Notes: a model not told the origin generated them from the letters alone. A stretch of 64,000 nucleotides of DNA from Flavobacterium johnsoniae (GCF_001879205.1 NZ_MLFK01000008.1:1-64000); one strand, 5' to 3'. Shown: positions 1-12,291, counted from the stretch's first letter. Made by a program: numbers and translations.

Positions 1-1340
1 AATATTGTTTGGTACACAGCATTAACAGGCGGAACAGCGATTCCATCAACAACTGCATTAACAAGTGGGACTTATTATGCAGCCATAAATAATCCTATAA
101 CAGGTTGTGAAAGTGCTGCAAGACTATCAGTAACAATTAATGTTAATGATCCTGGAACGCCAACATTAGTAACAGCAGGAACTCAAAACTTCTGTTTAGT
201 GAATGCTCCAACTTTTGCAAGTGTTCAGTTTAATGAAGCCAACATTGTTTGGTACACAGCATTAACAGGAGGAACATTAATTCCATCAACAACCGTCTTG
301 ACGAGCGGTACTTATTATGCAGCGATACAAGATGCTGCAGGATGTGAAAGCAATGCAAGATTAGCAGTAGCGGTTAATGTAACAGATCCTCTTACACCAA
401 CAACCAATGCAGCTTCACAAACTTTCTGTTCTGGAAATGCGCCAACAGTGGCTAATATTCAGGTAAATGAAGCAAATGTAATTTGGTACAGTGCTTCAAC
501 AGGCGGTACACCAATTGCTAGCACAACGGCATTAGCAAATGGTACTTATTATGGTGCTATTCTAGATCCGGCGACAGGATGTTCAAGCAGTGTTAGACTG
601 GCAGTTGCAGTTACAGTTGGAAACACAACAAATCCAACAACTAATAATGCAGCTCAAACTTTCTGTTCAACAGCATCGCCAACCGTAGCCAATATTCAGG
701 TTAACCAAACTGGCGTTACTTGGTTCAGCAGTGCAGCCGGCGGAACTGCAATTCCGGCAAATACTCCTTTAGTTTCTGGTATTTATTTTGGAAACATTGT
801 AGACCCGGCATCTGGATGCGAAAGCGCAACTCGTTTACAAGTTACAGTTACAGTATCAGATCCAAGTCCGACACCAACAACAACCGATACGGCACAGGAG
901 TTTTGTTCAGTAAATGCACCAACAGTTGCTAATATTCAGGTAAATGAAGCAAATGTTGTTTGGTACAGCACAGCAACAGGAGGAACAGCAATTCCAGCGA
1001 CAACAGCTTTGGCTACAGGTACTTATTACGGTGCGGTTGCAAGTAGTACTAATTGCGAAAATCCGGTAAGGTTAGCTGTTACAGTTTTAGTAAGTACTCC
1101 GGGTATTGTTACAACACCTAGAACAACACAAACATTCTGTTTATCAGCACATCCAACAATCGAAAATATTGTGGTTAATGAAGCAAATGTAATTTTCTAC
1201 AGTTCTGCAACAGGAGGAACTCCATTAGCAGCAGGTACAGAGCTGACTGCAGGAACCTATTTTGCAGCACCGCTTAATAACACAACTAACGGATGTCAAA
1301 ATGCAGGCAGACTAGGTATTACGGTTAATTTTGAGAACGA
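1..1340 (+). repeat. In-frame tandem Ig-like repeat units in the adhesin
   Basis: The FC.-motif codons that open each unit fall near 190, 424, 661, 901 and 1135, a spacing of 234-240 bases that always keeps the frame. Units 3 and 5 share long near-identical DNA around the ANIQVNEANV motif, while units 1, 2 and 6 are more diverged. This suggests duplication plus homogenisation between neighbours. The first unit is cut by the window edge. Confidence 0.85.
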
Positions 1341-2232
1341 TGCTTTAGTACAACTTACTACTAATGATGATACTCCATGTGTTTTCAAAGGTGTAACGTA
1401 TTCAATTGCAAATGGAAAATCAGATTATGTTTGGACCATTACAAACGGAACTATTCTTTCTGGCGGAGGAAACGCTGACGGAACTGTAACAGTTTCATGG
1501 TCTGATATAGGACCGGGAAGAGTTTCGGTTACTTACATTAATAATTGTAACGAAACCACGACTAAGTTCTTGAACGTAAATGTTGCCACTTGTTCTGATA
1601 TAACAATTACGAATGTAGTAGATAATCCTACTCCTAATTTTGGAGATAAAGTAACCTTTACTATAACAGTAAACAATGTGGGCGAGGGAAGTTTCATAAA
1701 TACAATTGTGAGTGAACTTTTACCAAGCGGATACGATTTAGTAAGCTCCAGCACAACAGGCGGAACATACGATCCAGCAACAGGACTTTGGACAATACCA
1801 ACTTTAGCATCAGGCCAAAGTGTTGTACTTACAGTAGTTGCTGAGGTATTATCCAGCGGAAACTATCTAAATGTTGCGGCTATAGAAATTTCAACTCCTT
1901 TAGATGTTGATGCGGCAAACAATTCAGCTTCGGCTTCAGTTGAACCAATTTGTTTAACAGTTTACAATGAGTTCACACCAAATAATGATGGAGCGAATGA
2001 TCTGTTTAGAATTGATTGTATCGAATCATATCCTAATAATGAATTGAAAGTCTATAATAGATATGGTTCATTAGTGTACAGCAGACAACATTATGAAAAC
2101 GATTGGGACGGAACTGCAAATGTATCCGGAGTTGTTAATAGAGGAGATATGCTGCCAACAGGTACTTATTTTTATGTGATTACCATTGGAGATGGAACGG
2201 TTAAAAAAGGATGGTTATCTATTATGAGATAA
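1..2232 (+). CDS. Gliding-motility/T9SS-associated repeat adhesin, 3' part
   Basis: The reading frame is open from the first base of the window, so the start lies upstream and only about 743 codons are seen. The visible part has six Ig-like units of about 78-80 residues, each with a motif like NEANVVWYS..TGGT and a GTYY step. A DUF11-type domain (about 1600-1940) and a C-terminal domain of the gliding-motility-associated type follow (NEFTPNNDGANDLF, then VYNRYG and GTYFYV). That C-terminal domain is known as a type B sorting signal for type IX secretion, so the protein is probably exported to the cell surface. PorP/SprF lies 46 bases downstream, the usual partner of such adhesins. The ligand is unknown. 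Confidence 0.9.
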   Translation, partial: NIVWYTALTGGTAIPSTTALTSGTYYAAINNPITGCESAARLSVTINVNDPGTPTLVTAGTQNFCLVNAPTFASVQFNEANIVWYTALTGGTLIPSTTVLTSGTYYAAIQDAAGCESNARLAVAVNVTDPLTPTTNAASQTFCSGNAPTVANIQVNEANVIWYSASTGGTPIASTTALANGTYYGAILDPATGCSSSVRLAVAVTVGNTTNPTTNNAAQTFCSTASPTVANIQVNQTGVTWFSSAAGGTAIPANTPLVSGIYFGNIVDPASGCESATRLQVTVTVSDPSPTPTTTDTAQEFCSVNAPTVANIQVNEANVVWYSTATGGTAIPATTALATGTYYGAVASSTNCENPVRLAVTVLVSTPGIVTTPRTTQTFCLSAHPTIENIVVNEANVIFYSSATGGTPLAAGTELTAGTYFAAPLNNTTNGCQNAGRLGITVNFENDALVQLTTNDDTPCVFKGVTYSIANGKSDYVWTITNGTILSGGGNADGTVTVSWSDIGPGRVSVTYINNCNETTTKFLNVNVATCSDITITNVVDNPTPNFGDKVTFTITVNNVGEGSFINTIVSELLPSGYDLVSSSTTGGTYDPATGLWTIPTLASGQSVVLTVVAEVLSSGNYLNVAAIEISTPLDVDAANNSASASVEPICLTVYNEFTPNNDGANDLFRIDCIESYPNNELKVYNRYGSLVYSRQHYENDWDGTANVSGVVNRGDMLPTGTYFYVITIGDGTVKKGWLSIMR

Positions 2233-2278
2233 GCATTTCTATTAATCATCTAATTAATTAAACTAAATAAGTATCGTT

Positions 2279-3211
2279 ATGAAACTATATATAAAACCAT
2301 TAGAAACGTATTTCATTTTAATATGTTCTTTTATCACAATATGTGCCAGTGCACAGCAAGATCCCGAGTATACACAATATATGTATAACACAATGGCGGT
2401 AAATCCGGCTTATGCCGGATCAACCGGCAGTTTAGAAGCAACTCTTTTGCATCGTTCTCAGTGGGTAGGAATTTCGGGAGCGCCAGAAACGCAGTCGTTT
2501 TCTATTCACGCACCGCTTCGAAATGAAAAAATTGGTTTAGGGTTAAGTGTTGTCAACGACAAAATTGGACCTTCAAACGAATTATATCTTGACGGAAACT
2601 TCTCTTATTCAGTGCCTCTTGGATATGAAAAAAGATTGGCTTTTGGTCTTAAAGCAGGTATGAGAATGTTAAATATAGATTGGTCTAAAGGAAGATATTA
2701 TGACGGGACAGATGTCCTTTTGAATCAAAATATCGACAACCAGATGAAATTAGCAGTTGGAGCAGGAATCTACTATTATACAGAAAAATGGTATTTAGGT
2801 TTCTCAATCCCTAGTTTTATTCAGAACAACTATTATGATGATGTTCAGGAATCTATAGATTATGATCGTTTACATTATTATTTAATGGGAGGATATGTTT
2901 TTGATTTGAACCCAAATTTAAAGTTCAAACCAGCATTTTTAGTAAAAGCAGTAAGCGGAGCACCGCTCACTGCTGATATATCGGCGAATTTTATGATTTA
3001 TGAAAAATTTGTTATTGGTGGATCATATAGAACAGATGATTCGATCAGTATTTTGGCAGGTTTTCAAATATCAAAAAGTTTTTATCTCGGATATGCTTTT
3101 GATTACACTGTAAGCGGATTGAATAAATACAACGACGGAACTCATGAGTTCATTCTGCGTTATACATTCAATAAAAATCAAAGCAAAATCAAGTCTCCTC
3201 GATTCTTCTAA
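2279..3211 (+). CDS. PorP/SprF family type IX secretion outer-membrane protein
   Basis: 310 residues with an N-terminal signal peptide ending near ASAQQ, followed by the family's typical opening QDPEYTQYMYNTMAVNPAYAGS. The rest alternates short beta strands with aromatic ends, as expected of a 14-strand-like outer-membrane barrel. PorP/SprF proteins assist secretion or surface attachment of type B CTD adhesins. Here the gene sits directly after such an adhesin and 11 bases before a PorE-like OmpA protein, so the three probably form one transcript. Genomes of this group carry many paralogues, so it is probably specific to the upstream adhesin rather than the central SprF. Confidence 0.9.
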   Translation: MKLYIKPLETYFILICSFITICASAQQDPEYTQYMYNTMAVNPAYAGSTGSLEATLLHRSQWVGISGAPETQSFSIHAPLRNEKIGLGLSVVNDKIGPSNELYLDGNFSYSVPLGYEKRLAFGLKAGMRMLNIDWSKGRYYDGTDVLLNQNIDNQMKLAVGAGIYYYTEKWYLGFSIPSFIQNNYYDDVQESIDYDRLHYYLMGGYVFDLNPNLKFKPAFLVKAVSGAPLTADISANFMIYEKFVIGGSYRTDDSISILAGFQISKSFYLGYAFDYTVSGLNKYNDGTHEFILRYTFNKNQSKIKSPRFF

Positions 3212-3222
3212 AAACAAAACAT

Positions 3223-5160
3223 ATGAAAAAACTATATATCCTGAGTTTAGTCTTGAGCATTACGTTTAGTTTTGCTCAAAAGACTAATTTAAAACAAGCC
3301 GATGCATTGTTTAGAAATTATTCATATGCTGATGCTTCAAAAGCGTATGAGGAAATTTTGCAAAACATCAAAAATCCCACGGCTCAAACGTTAAAAAATG
3401 CCGCCGACTCGTATTATTTTATTTCAGATGCGCGAAATGCATTAAAATGGTATAAAAAACTTTACGAAGTTCAAGGCAATAATTTAACGGATATTTACTA
3501 CCTGCGTTATATTCAAACCATGAAAGCGGTTATGGATTACGATCAGGCAGATAAAATCACGAAGGAATATCTCGATAAAAAAGGAGATCAGAAAGAGATT
3601 AACAGATACGTTGCTCAAAAGAAACAATTGGATAGTCTGGCAAAAGCAAGACCGCTTTATACGATTAAAAATTTGGATATTAACACCAGCAAATCTGATT
3701 TTGGAGCCACATTTTTTGGAGATAAAATAGTCTTTACTTCGGCAAGAGATACAACTAAGTTTAGCGAAAAATTGTATACATGGAACAATCAGCCTTTCTT
3801 GAATTTATATGTTTCAGAAAGAAATCCTGCTGATGGAAGTTTGTTCAACGAAACAATATTTCTGCCAAATGTAATGAGTAAATATCATGAAGCTACTGCT
3901 AGTTTTGATCCAAGTGGAAAAACTATTTATTATTCTACAAACATTGTAAAGAAAAATAAATTGGTTGTTGATGAAAACAAAATCAACAATTTTCAAATCA
4001 TCAAAGGTTCAATTGTAGACAATAAACTTGAAAATCCGCAAAAAGTATTCTTTGACAACGACGATTACTCAGTTGGCCACCCAAGTTTAAGCGATGACGG
4101 ACAATGGCTTTTCTTTGCATCAGATATGCCGGGAGGTTTTGGTGAAACGGATTTGTACGTCGTAAAAATTGCTGCCGACGGAACGATGAGCTCTCCACTA
4201 AATTTGGGACCAAATATCAATACAATGGGTAATGAGGTTTTTCCTTATTACCGAAACGGAATCCTGTATTTCTCTTCAGACGGACACTATGGCTTAGGTG
4301 ATTTAGATGTTTACGAAAGCAAATTTTTAGCCGATGGAAATTTCACGGTGCCAAGAAACCTTGGAGCTCCAATAAACAGTAACAAAGACGATTTTGCTTA
4401 TATCGTAGATAAAACGGATGCTTACGGTTATGTTTCGTCTAATAGAGCAGGAGGTAAAGGAGATGATGATATTTATGCGTTCGTAAAAGGAAAACCTGTT
4501 TGTAACCAAAGCATTTCCGGAATGGCAGTTGACAGAAAAACCAAAAAACCTTTGACAGACGTTACTGTAATGGCTTACAATTCTTTTAAAGAAGTTTTAG
4601 GAGAGACGAAAACCAATTATGAAGGGAAATACGCCATTGTGGTTCCTTGTAACAAAGTCGTGAATTTGATTGCTGCAAAGCCAAATTACAGCAGTGACGA
4701 AAAAACAGTAGAAACTACAAAGGAAAACGAAGGCGAAATTAAAGATGTGAATTTTGAACTGAGCAATTATGATGATTTAGTAGTTAAAAAGAAAGGGGTA
4801 GAAATGGTAGATGTTAAACCAATTTATTTTGATTACGACAAATACGACATCACGCCTTTGGCTATTGAAGAATTAACGAAAGTTGTTTTTGTGATGCAGA
4901 AATTTCCAAACATCAAAATCAAAATTGAATCGCACACAGATTCACGCGGAAAAGATTCTTATAACCTGAAACTTTCTGACAACAGAGCCAAGTCAACAAG
5001 AGATTATATTCTTTCACAAGGCATAGACGCTTCGAGAATTGAAAGCGCCATTGGTTACGGCGAAAGCCGCTTAATTAATAAATGCAAAAACGGAGTGAAA
5101 TGTACTGAAGAAGAACATTTGCTTAACAGACGCTCCGATTTTATCATTATTCAAAAATAG
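3223..5160 (+). CDS. OmpA-family protein with TPR, PD40 propeller and carboxypeptidase-like domain (PorE-like)
   Basis: 645 residues with a signal peptide (cleavage near SFAQK). In order: TPR-like helices about 20-130, PD40/WD40-like propeller repeats about 150-420 (FTSARD, YYSTN, FFASDMPGGFGETDLY, YFSSDG), a carboxypeptidase regulatory-like domain about 430-515, and an OmpA C-terminal peptidoglycan-binding domain about 530-645 (PIYFDYDKYDI, SHTDSRG, NLKLSDNRA). This order matches the architecture known for PorE, which anchors the type IX machinery to peptidoglycan. Together with the upstream PorP/SprF and adhesin it forms a surface-display module. Whether it serves the main secretion machine or only this adhesin cannot be read from sequence. 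Confidence 0.88.
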   Translation: MKKLYILSLVLSITFSFAQKTNLKQADALFRNYSYADASKAYEEILQNIKNPTAQTLKNAADSYYFISDARNALKWYKKLYEVQGNNLTDIYYLRYIQTMKAVMDYDQADKITKEYLDKKGDQKEINRYVAQKKQLDSLAKARPLYTIKNLDINTSKSDFGATFFGDKIVFTSARDTTKFSEKLYTWNNQPFLNLYVSERNPADGSLFNETIFLPNVMSKYHEATASFDPSGKTIYYSTNIVKKNKLVVDENKINNFQIIKGSIVDNKLENPQKVFFDNDDYSVGHPSLSDDGQWLFFASDMPGGFGETDLYVVKIAADGTMSSPLNLGPNINTMGNEVFPYYRNGILYFSSDGHYGLGDLDVYESKFLADGNFTVPRNLGAPINSNKDDFAYIVDKTDAYGYVSSNRAGGKGDDDIYAFVKGKPVCNQSISGMAVDRKTKKPLTDVTVMAYNSFKEVLGETKTNYEGKYAIVVPCNKVVNLIAAKPNYSSDEKTVETTKENEGEIKDVNFELSNYDDLVVKKKGVEMVDVKPIYFDYDKYDITPLAIEELTKVVFVMQKFPNIKIKIESHTDSRGKDSYNLKLSDNRAKSTRDYILSQGIDASRIESAIGYGESRLINKCKNGVKCTEEEHLLNRRSDFIIIQK

Positions 5161-5270
5161 TACTATATTTGTTTGCTAGTGGTTTGATTATCAGTGTAAA
5201 AATATAGAACGTAGAAACCATTTGGAAGTTGGTTTTTTTAAATTCTTTTTTAAGAATAATGGACAAGGAG

Positions 5271-5305
5271 AAAATCAGGCCGCATATTTTTGCTGCCTGA
5301 TTTTT
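5271..5305 (+). terminator. Intrinsic terminator after the adhesin/PorP/OmpA operon
   Basis: AATCAGGC pairs with GCCTGATT across a 14-base loop and is followed by T5. A weaker hairpin with a T-run (AAACCA/TTGGTT, about 5214-5237) lies just before it. The 247-base gap from 5161 to 5407 otherwise holds only a promoter-like site. Confidence 0.75.
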
Positions 5306-5355
5306 GATTTTATAAAACTTTGCGTTTTTAATGTCTTTCAAAACAAAAATAATCC

Positions 5356-5363
5356 TAATTTTG
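5356..5363 (+). promoter_or_regulatory. Promoter -7 element for ligA
   Basis: TAATTTTG matches the Bacteroidota TAnnTTTG consensus, 45 bases before the ligA ATG. No convincing -33 TTG was found at ideal spacing. Confidence 0.45.
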
Positions 5364-5401
5364 ATATTATTTATTCTCAATTACAACCAGCATTATTTTA
5401 A

Positions 5402-8081
<2,680 letters not shown>

Positions 8082-8096
<15 letters not shown>

Positions 8097-8993
8097 TCTT
8101 GCCTGATTGCTGTGAGCTTTATCTTTATCAAAGTAAAAATCAATTCGGCCTAAGTTAATTCCATAACAACCCACCTGATTTACTAATACATCCTGTCCTG
8201 CTTTATTTTTTACAACAGTTGGTTTGTCCAGAAAAGTATGCGTGTGACCGCCAATAATCAAATCGATATCCTGAGTAAGCGCGGCAAACTTTAAATCGGA
8301 AATCTTATTTTCATCATCTTTATATTTGTAACCAAGATGCGAAAGACAAATAACTAAATCACACTTTTCTTCTTTCTTTAATAACTGCGTCATGTCCTGC
8401 GCAATTTCAACAGGATTGTTATAAACGGTTTCTTTGTATAACTGTTTATCAACTAACCCCTGAAGTTCAATTCCGACACCAAAAACACCAACCTTAATAC
8501 CATTTTTATTAAAAATTTTATAAGGTTTTACAAGTCCGTTCATCACGGTGTTTTTAAAATCATAGTTTGAGCAGATAAACTCAAAACTTGCATGCGGCAT
8601 TTGTGCATAAAGGCCGTCAAGACCATTATCAAAATCATGATTTCCAATTGTAGAAGCATCATATTTCATCATGCTCATCAATTTAAATTCGAGTTCGCCG
8701 CCATAATAATTAAAATACGGAGTTCCCTGAAAAATATCTCCGGCGTCTAATAAAAGCACATTTGGGTTTTCCTGACGAATGGTTTCAATAAGTGCGGCAC
8801 GACGAGACACACCGCCTTTGTTTGGGTTGCGGGGATCATCAGCCGGAAATGGATCTATATGACTGTGAACATCATTAGTATGAAGAATCGTTAAGTGTTT
8901 AATATCGCTGGTTTCAAAACTGCTCAAAGACAATCCTAAACTTAATAAGGCAGTACTTGCAGCTGTTTTTTCGATAAATTCTCTTCTTTTCAT
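8082..8993 (-). CDS. Metallophosphoesterase, 5'-nucleotidase catalytic half
   Basis: 303 residues with the complete metal-binding set of the 5'-nucleotidase N-terminal domain: TNDVHSH, GDIFQG, GNHDFDNG, SHLGYK and GGHTHTF. The N-terminus MKRREFIEKTAAS resembles a twin-arginine signal, so export is likely. The C-terminal substrate-binding domain that normally follows in the same chain is missing; it is encoded separately by the upstream gene on the same strand (9123-9902). The pair would together make a periplasmic nucleotide-phosphate hydrolase. The start ATG is well placed before the signal sequence. Confidence 0.9.
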
Positions 8994-9122
8994 TTTGTAT
9001 GTTTTTTGCGGAACGATATTTTATTATTTAATTTTTACACCAGAAATTAAAAAGATTTGCATCGAGTTTTTTTAATCTGTGGCTAAAATTTTTACGCGCA
9101 TATAAAAATATGAGCTTGTTTT

Positions 9123-9902
9123 TTATTCTTCTGTAATTCTAACGTCTCTTGGAACCGGAATTGTGTCAACCTCTTTGAAATAATCAATTAAAACATTTCT
9201 TAGTTTGTAATTCAAATCATATTTCTGAATATTTTTTGCAAAGAAAGTCATACTGTCACCGCCATTTGCCAAATAATCATTTGTGGCAACATAATAAATT
9301 TTGTTTACATCCAAAGGTTTTCCCTGGATCAGTATATTTTTTGCCGTATTGTCTTTTGCAATTGTAAAAGTCATTCCGGATAAAGGATGTGGTTTTTTCT
9401 CCTTAATAATATAAGAAGTCATTTCTAAAATCTGTTCGCCCTTGAGAGCCAGAACAACCAAATTGTTTTCAAAAGGCATAATTTCAAAAGCGGATCTTGT
9501 TGTAACATTTCCTTTTGGTAAAATAGCTCTGATACCGCCATGATTTAAGAAACACAGATCGATATTTTTTTTCTCGCGGGTATTAAAAACTTTATTTCCT
9601 CGTTCTAAACAAACATCAGCAAGAAGATTACCAATAGTAGTCTGCCATTTGCCTGTACTTTTGTCCAGTGTTTCCGGGCAATAGGCCAAAACATTATCCA
9701 AATCCTTATTTATATGATCACGATAAGGTTTAATAAAAGTTTCAATTTGAGGGGTTTGAGAGATGCTTTCTGTTACAGGAAGCTGTTTTCCTTCTATCTT
9801 AGTCAGGTTATAATTCTTGTGACTGCAGGAAAATATTGAAAATACTGTTAAGAATATAACAAAAAGTTTTAAAAATCGGTTATACTTTTTTAGTTTTACC
9901 AT
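9123..9902 (-). CDS. 5'-nucleotidase C-terminal-domain lipoprotein
   Basis: 259 residues. A hydrophobic N-terminus ends in a lipobox-like IFSCS, suggesting a lipoprotein. The rest is the 5'-nucleotidase C-terminal domain: NLLADVCL, FLNHGGIRA, EIMPFENNL, and ATNDYLANGGD near the end. This domain binds the nucleoside in classical 5'-nucleotidases. It has no catalytic metal site of its own, and the metal-binding domain is on the next gene downstream, 129 bases away. A two-subunit enzyme is the simplest reading. The gene is divergent from 9949, with a 46-base shared upstream region. Confidence 0.88.
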   Translation of the reverse strand: MVKLKKYNRFLKLFVIFLTVFSIFSCSHKNYNLTKIEGKQLPVTESISQTPQIETFIKPYRDHINKDLDNVLAYCPETLDKSTGKWQTTIGNLLADVCLERGNKVFNTREKKNIDLCFLNHGGIRAILPKGNVTTRSAFEIMPFENNLVVLALKGEQILEMTSYIIKEKKPHPLSGMTFTIAKDNTAKNILIQGKPLDVNKIYYVATNDYLANGGDSMTFFAKNIQKYDLNYKLRNVLIDYFKEVDTIPVPRDVRITEE

Positions 9903-9923
9903 TTTAAATGCGGCTTAAATAAT

Positions 9924-9931
9924 TAATTTTG
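9924..9931 (+). promoter_or_regulatory. Promoter -7 element for the DUF6913-like gene and dapA
   Basis: TAATTTTG fits TAnnTTTG, 17 bases before the ATG at 9949 in the short divergent spacer. I did not find a good -33 TTG. Confidence 0.4.
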
Positions 9932-9948
9932 TAATTTGTAAAAGTACT

Positions 9949-10461
9949 ATGTTTTTAAATTATATAAAGGAATTTTTTGTAAAAAAATCATTAAAAAATA
10001 ACTTGAATATTCTCAAAAATGAAGTCTTTACAAGCAATATACAAACAATTGGTTTACTAGTAGATGAGAGTAAATTTCGTTATTCAAAGGAGTTAATAAA
10101 AGAACTTGTTTCAAACGGAATTGCCCCGGAGAACATAAAAATTGTTGCGTACAGACAGAAATTCAAAAAGAAAAAAATCTATTCTAAACCTACTTTTGGT
10201 AAAAAACATATCGATTGGAGAGGGCAGATCACAGAAGCTTTTTTAAATGAATTTACAGATACAGAATTTGATCTTTTGATTAGTTATTATGATCTTGAAA
10301 ATGCTGTTTTGATGATGATAACCAGCAAATCAAAAGCAAAATTTAAAGTAGGATTTTCATCAGTTGATAACAATTTGAACCGATGGATGATAGATACTAC
10401 AATGGCAGAGTATAAACTTTTCATTTCTGAATTGTTTAAGTATTTAAAAAGTATAAAATAA
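9949..10461 (+). CDS. DUF6913-like conserved protein
   Basis: 170 residues, soluble, rich in Lys and Phe, without signal peptide or clear catalytic motif. The sequence (TIGLLVDES, ITEAFLNEFTDTEFDLLISYYD, AKFKVGFSS) is recognisable as a flavobacterial conserved family, which I recall as DUF6913. Function is unknown. It lies 16 bases before dapA and is probably co-transcribed with it, and the promoter-like site upstream would serve both. Position before dapA is the only functional hint. Confidence 0.75.
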   Translation: MFLNYIKEFFVKKSLKNNLNILKNEVFTSNIQTIGLLVDESKFRYSKELIKELVSNGIAPENIKIVAYRQKFKKKKIYSKPTFGKKHIDWRGQITEAFLNEFTDTEFDLLISYYDLENAVLMMITSKSKAKFKVGFSSVDNNLNRWMIDTTMAEYKLFISELFKYLKSIK

Positions 10462-10477
10462 AATTATAAATTAAAAT

Positions 10478-11359
10478 ATGCAATCATTAATAGGAACTGG
10501 TGTTGCGCTTGTAACCCCATTTAAAAAAGACTTTTCAGTAGATATCGAAGCATTGCAGCGCATTGTTAACTTTTCGATAGACGGAGGAGTGGAATATCTT
10601 GTAGTTATGGGTACTACTGCAGAAAATGCAACCCTGACAGAAAGCGAGAAAGAACTGGTTATTAACACTGTTATTGATGTTAATAAAGGAAGACTGCCAT
10701 TGGTTCTTGGAGTAGGGGGTAATAATACGATGCAGATTGTTGAGGAATTGAAGACAAGAGATTTTTCGGCATTTGAAGCAATACTTTCTGTTTCTCCTTA
10801 TTATAATAAACCAACACAGGAAGGGATTTATCAGCATTTTAAAGCCATCGCTGAGGCATCTCCGATACCTGTAATTTTATATAACGTACCGGGAAGAACG
10901 TCAAGTAATATGCTTCCGTCAACGGTAATTCGTTTAGCAAATGATTTTGATAATGTAGTGGCTATAAAAGAAGCTGCAGGAGATATGGCGCAGGCTTTAC
11001 AGCTTATCAAAAACGCACCAAAAGATTTTCTTGTAATTTCAGGAGATGATATGATTGCTTTGCCGATAGTTTTAGCCGGTGGAGCAGGAGTGATTTCGGT
11101 AATTGGACAAGGATTTCCAAAAGAATTTACAGAAATGATTCGTTTAGGATTAAATAAAAAAGTTGCGGAAGCGTTTAAAACACAATACTTTTTGTCGGAC
11201 TGTATCGATATGATTTTCGAGCAGGGAAATCCAGCCGGAATCAAACAAGTGTTTCAAGCCCTTGGTATTGCTGATAATACTGTTCGTTTACCATTGGTTT
11301 CGGTTGATGAATCTTTAGCACAAAGACTAAATGAGTTTGTAAAAAACAGCATTAAATAA
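10478..11359 (+). CDS. dapA: 4-hydroxy-tetrahydrodipicolinate synthase
   Basis: 293 residues, normal length. It condenses pyruvate and aspartate semialdehyde in lysine and diaminopimelate synthesis. The TIM-barrel signatures are present: GTTAEN (usually GTTGE) around 45-50, [11 protein letters not shown] near 106-116, Tyr135 in YNVPGRT, and Schiff-base Lys164 in AIKEAAGD. The Gly-to-Ala change in GTTAE is common in this phylum. An AT-rich stem, TTAGTAT/ATACTAA around 11371-11390, with a following A/T stretch may end the transcript. Confidence 0.96.
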   Translation: MQSLIGTGVALVTPFKKDFSVDIEALQRIVNFSIDGGVEYLVVMGTTAENATLTESEKELVINTVIDVNKGRLPLVLGVGGNNTMQIVEELKTRDFSAFEAILSVSPYYNKPTQEGIYQHFKAIAEASPIPVILYNVPGRTSSNMLPSTVIRLANDFDNVVAIKEAAGDMAQALQLIKNAPKDFLVISGDDMIALPIVLAGGAGVISVIGQGFPKEFTEMIRLGLNKKVAEAFKTQYFLSDCIDMIFEQGNPAGIKQVFQALGIADNTVRLPLVSVDESLAQRLNEFVKNSIK

Positions 11360-11421
11360 TTGTTAAAGTGTTAGTATTTTAATATACTAAAAAATTATTT
11401 TGCAGTCGCTAAATTAATAAC

Positions 11422-11446
11422 TAAATTTGCCACCGAAACTTCGGTG
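11422..11446 (+). promoter_or_regulatory. bamD operon promoter with an immediate 5' hairpin
   Basis: TAAATTTG (11422-11429) matches the -7 consensus. The expected transcript start is followed at once by CACCGAA (11431-11437), AC, TTCGGTG (11440-11446), a perfect 7-bp hairpin. The transcript for bamD-rpoZ-coaBC would thus carry a hairpin at or near its 5' end, about 50 bases before the ATG. Confidence 0.5.
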
Positions 11447-11496
11447 TGGTTTTGCTTTGGCATAGTGTCGAAAGAAATCATAATAAAAGTAAGAAA

Positions 11497-12291
11497 ATGA
11501 AAAAAATAGTATCTCTATTAATTGTTGTTGCCCTTTTTTGTTCTTGTAGTGAGTATCAAAAAGCATTAAAAAATGAAGATGTTGCAGCAAAATTTCAAGT
11601 AGCGACAAAAATGTATGATGCTGGTAAATATTCAAAAGCGATTCGTCTTTTTGAACAATTAGCACCTACATATAGAGGTAAGCCTCAGGCGGAAAAACTT
11701 TTTTATATGTTTTCTCAGTCTTATTATAAAACAAAGCAATATTACTTAGCTGGTTATCAGTTTGAAAGCTTTGTTTCTGGTTATCCAAGAAGTGAAAAAG
11801 TACAGGAAGCGGCATTTTTAGGGGCTTACAGCTATTCAAAATTAGCGCCGGTTTACAGCTTAGATCAGGCTGATACTGTAAAAGCTTTAGATAAGTTACA
11901 AACGTTTATCGATAATTATCCAAACTCAGAGTACCTTGCTCAGGCAAATGAAGCAGTGAAAATTCTGAATGGAAAATTAGAGAAAAAAGCATACGAAAAT
12001 GCTAAAGGATACAATACAATTTCAGATTACAAATCAGCTCTTGTAGCTTTTGATAATTTTATAGCTGATTTTCCGGGAACGCCTTTTAAAGAGGATGCTT
12101 TGTTTTACAAATACGATTCAGCATACCAACTAGCAATAAACAGTATTCCTGCAAAAATGGAAGAGCGTTTAAAAATAGCGCAGACAGCTTATGCTAATTT
12201 GATGAAATTTAAAAGCGATACAAAGTATAAAGAAAAGGCAGATCAGATGAATGCCAGAGTTGAAACAGATTTACAAAAATTTACTAAATAA
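11497..12291 (+). CDS. bamD: Outer-membrane assembly lipoprotein BamD
   Basis: 264 residues from the ATG at 11497. An earlier in-frame start at 11446 would put 17 residues before the lipoprotein signal and would lie on the promoter hairpin, so I reject it. The signal MKKIVSLLIVVALFCSCS ends in a lipobox Cys. TPR-like repeats follow (YDAGKYSKAIRLFEQLAP, YYLAGYQFESFVSGYP), as in BamD, the essential lipoprotein partner of BamA. The gene lies 8 bases before rpoZ, the usual neighbour in this group. Confidence 0.92.
   Translation: MKKIVSLLIVVALFCSCSEYQKALKNEDVAAKFQVATKMYDAGKYSKAIRLFEQLAPTYRGKPQAEKLFYMFSQSYYKTKQYYLAGYQFESFVSGYPRSEKVQEAAFLGAYSYSKLAPVYSLDQADTVKALDKLQTFIDNYPNSEYLAQANEAVKILNGKLEKKAYENAKGYNTISDYKSALVAFDNFIADFPGTPFKEDALFYKYDSAYQLAINSIPAKMEERLKIAQTAYANLMKFKSDTKYKEKADQMNARVETDLQKFTK

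Noticed and set aside
1..1340. Regular repeats that might suggest a CRISPR array
   Set aside because: The period is about 236 bases, in frame with a protein of clear Ig-like units; there are no short identical repeats with unique spacers.
11446..11496. Upstream start for bamD
   Set aside because: It would place extra residues before the lipoprotein signal and lies on the promoter hairpin.
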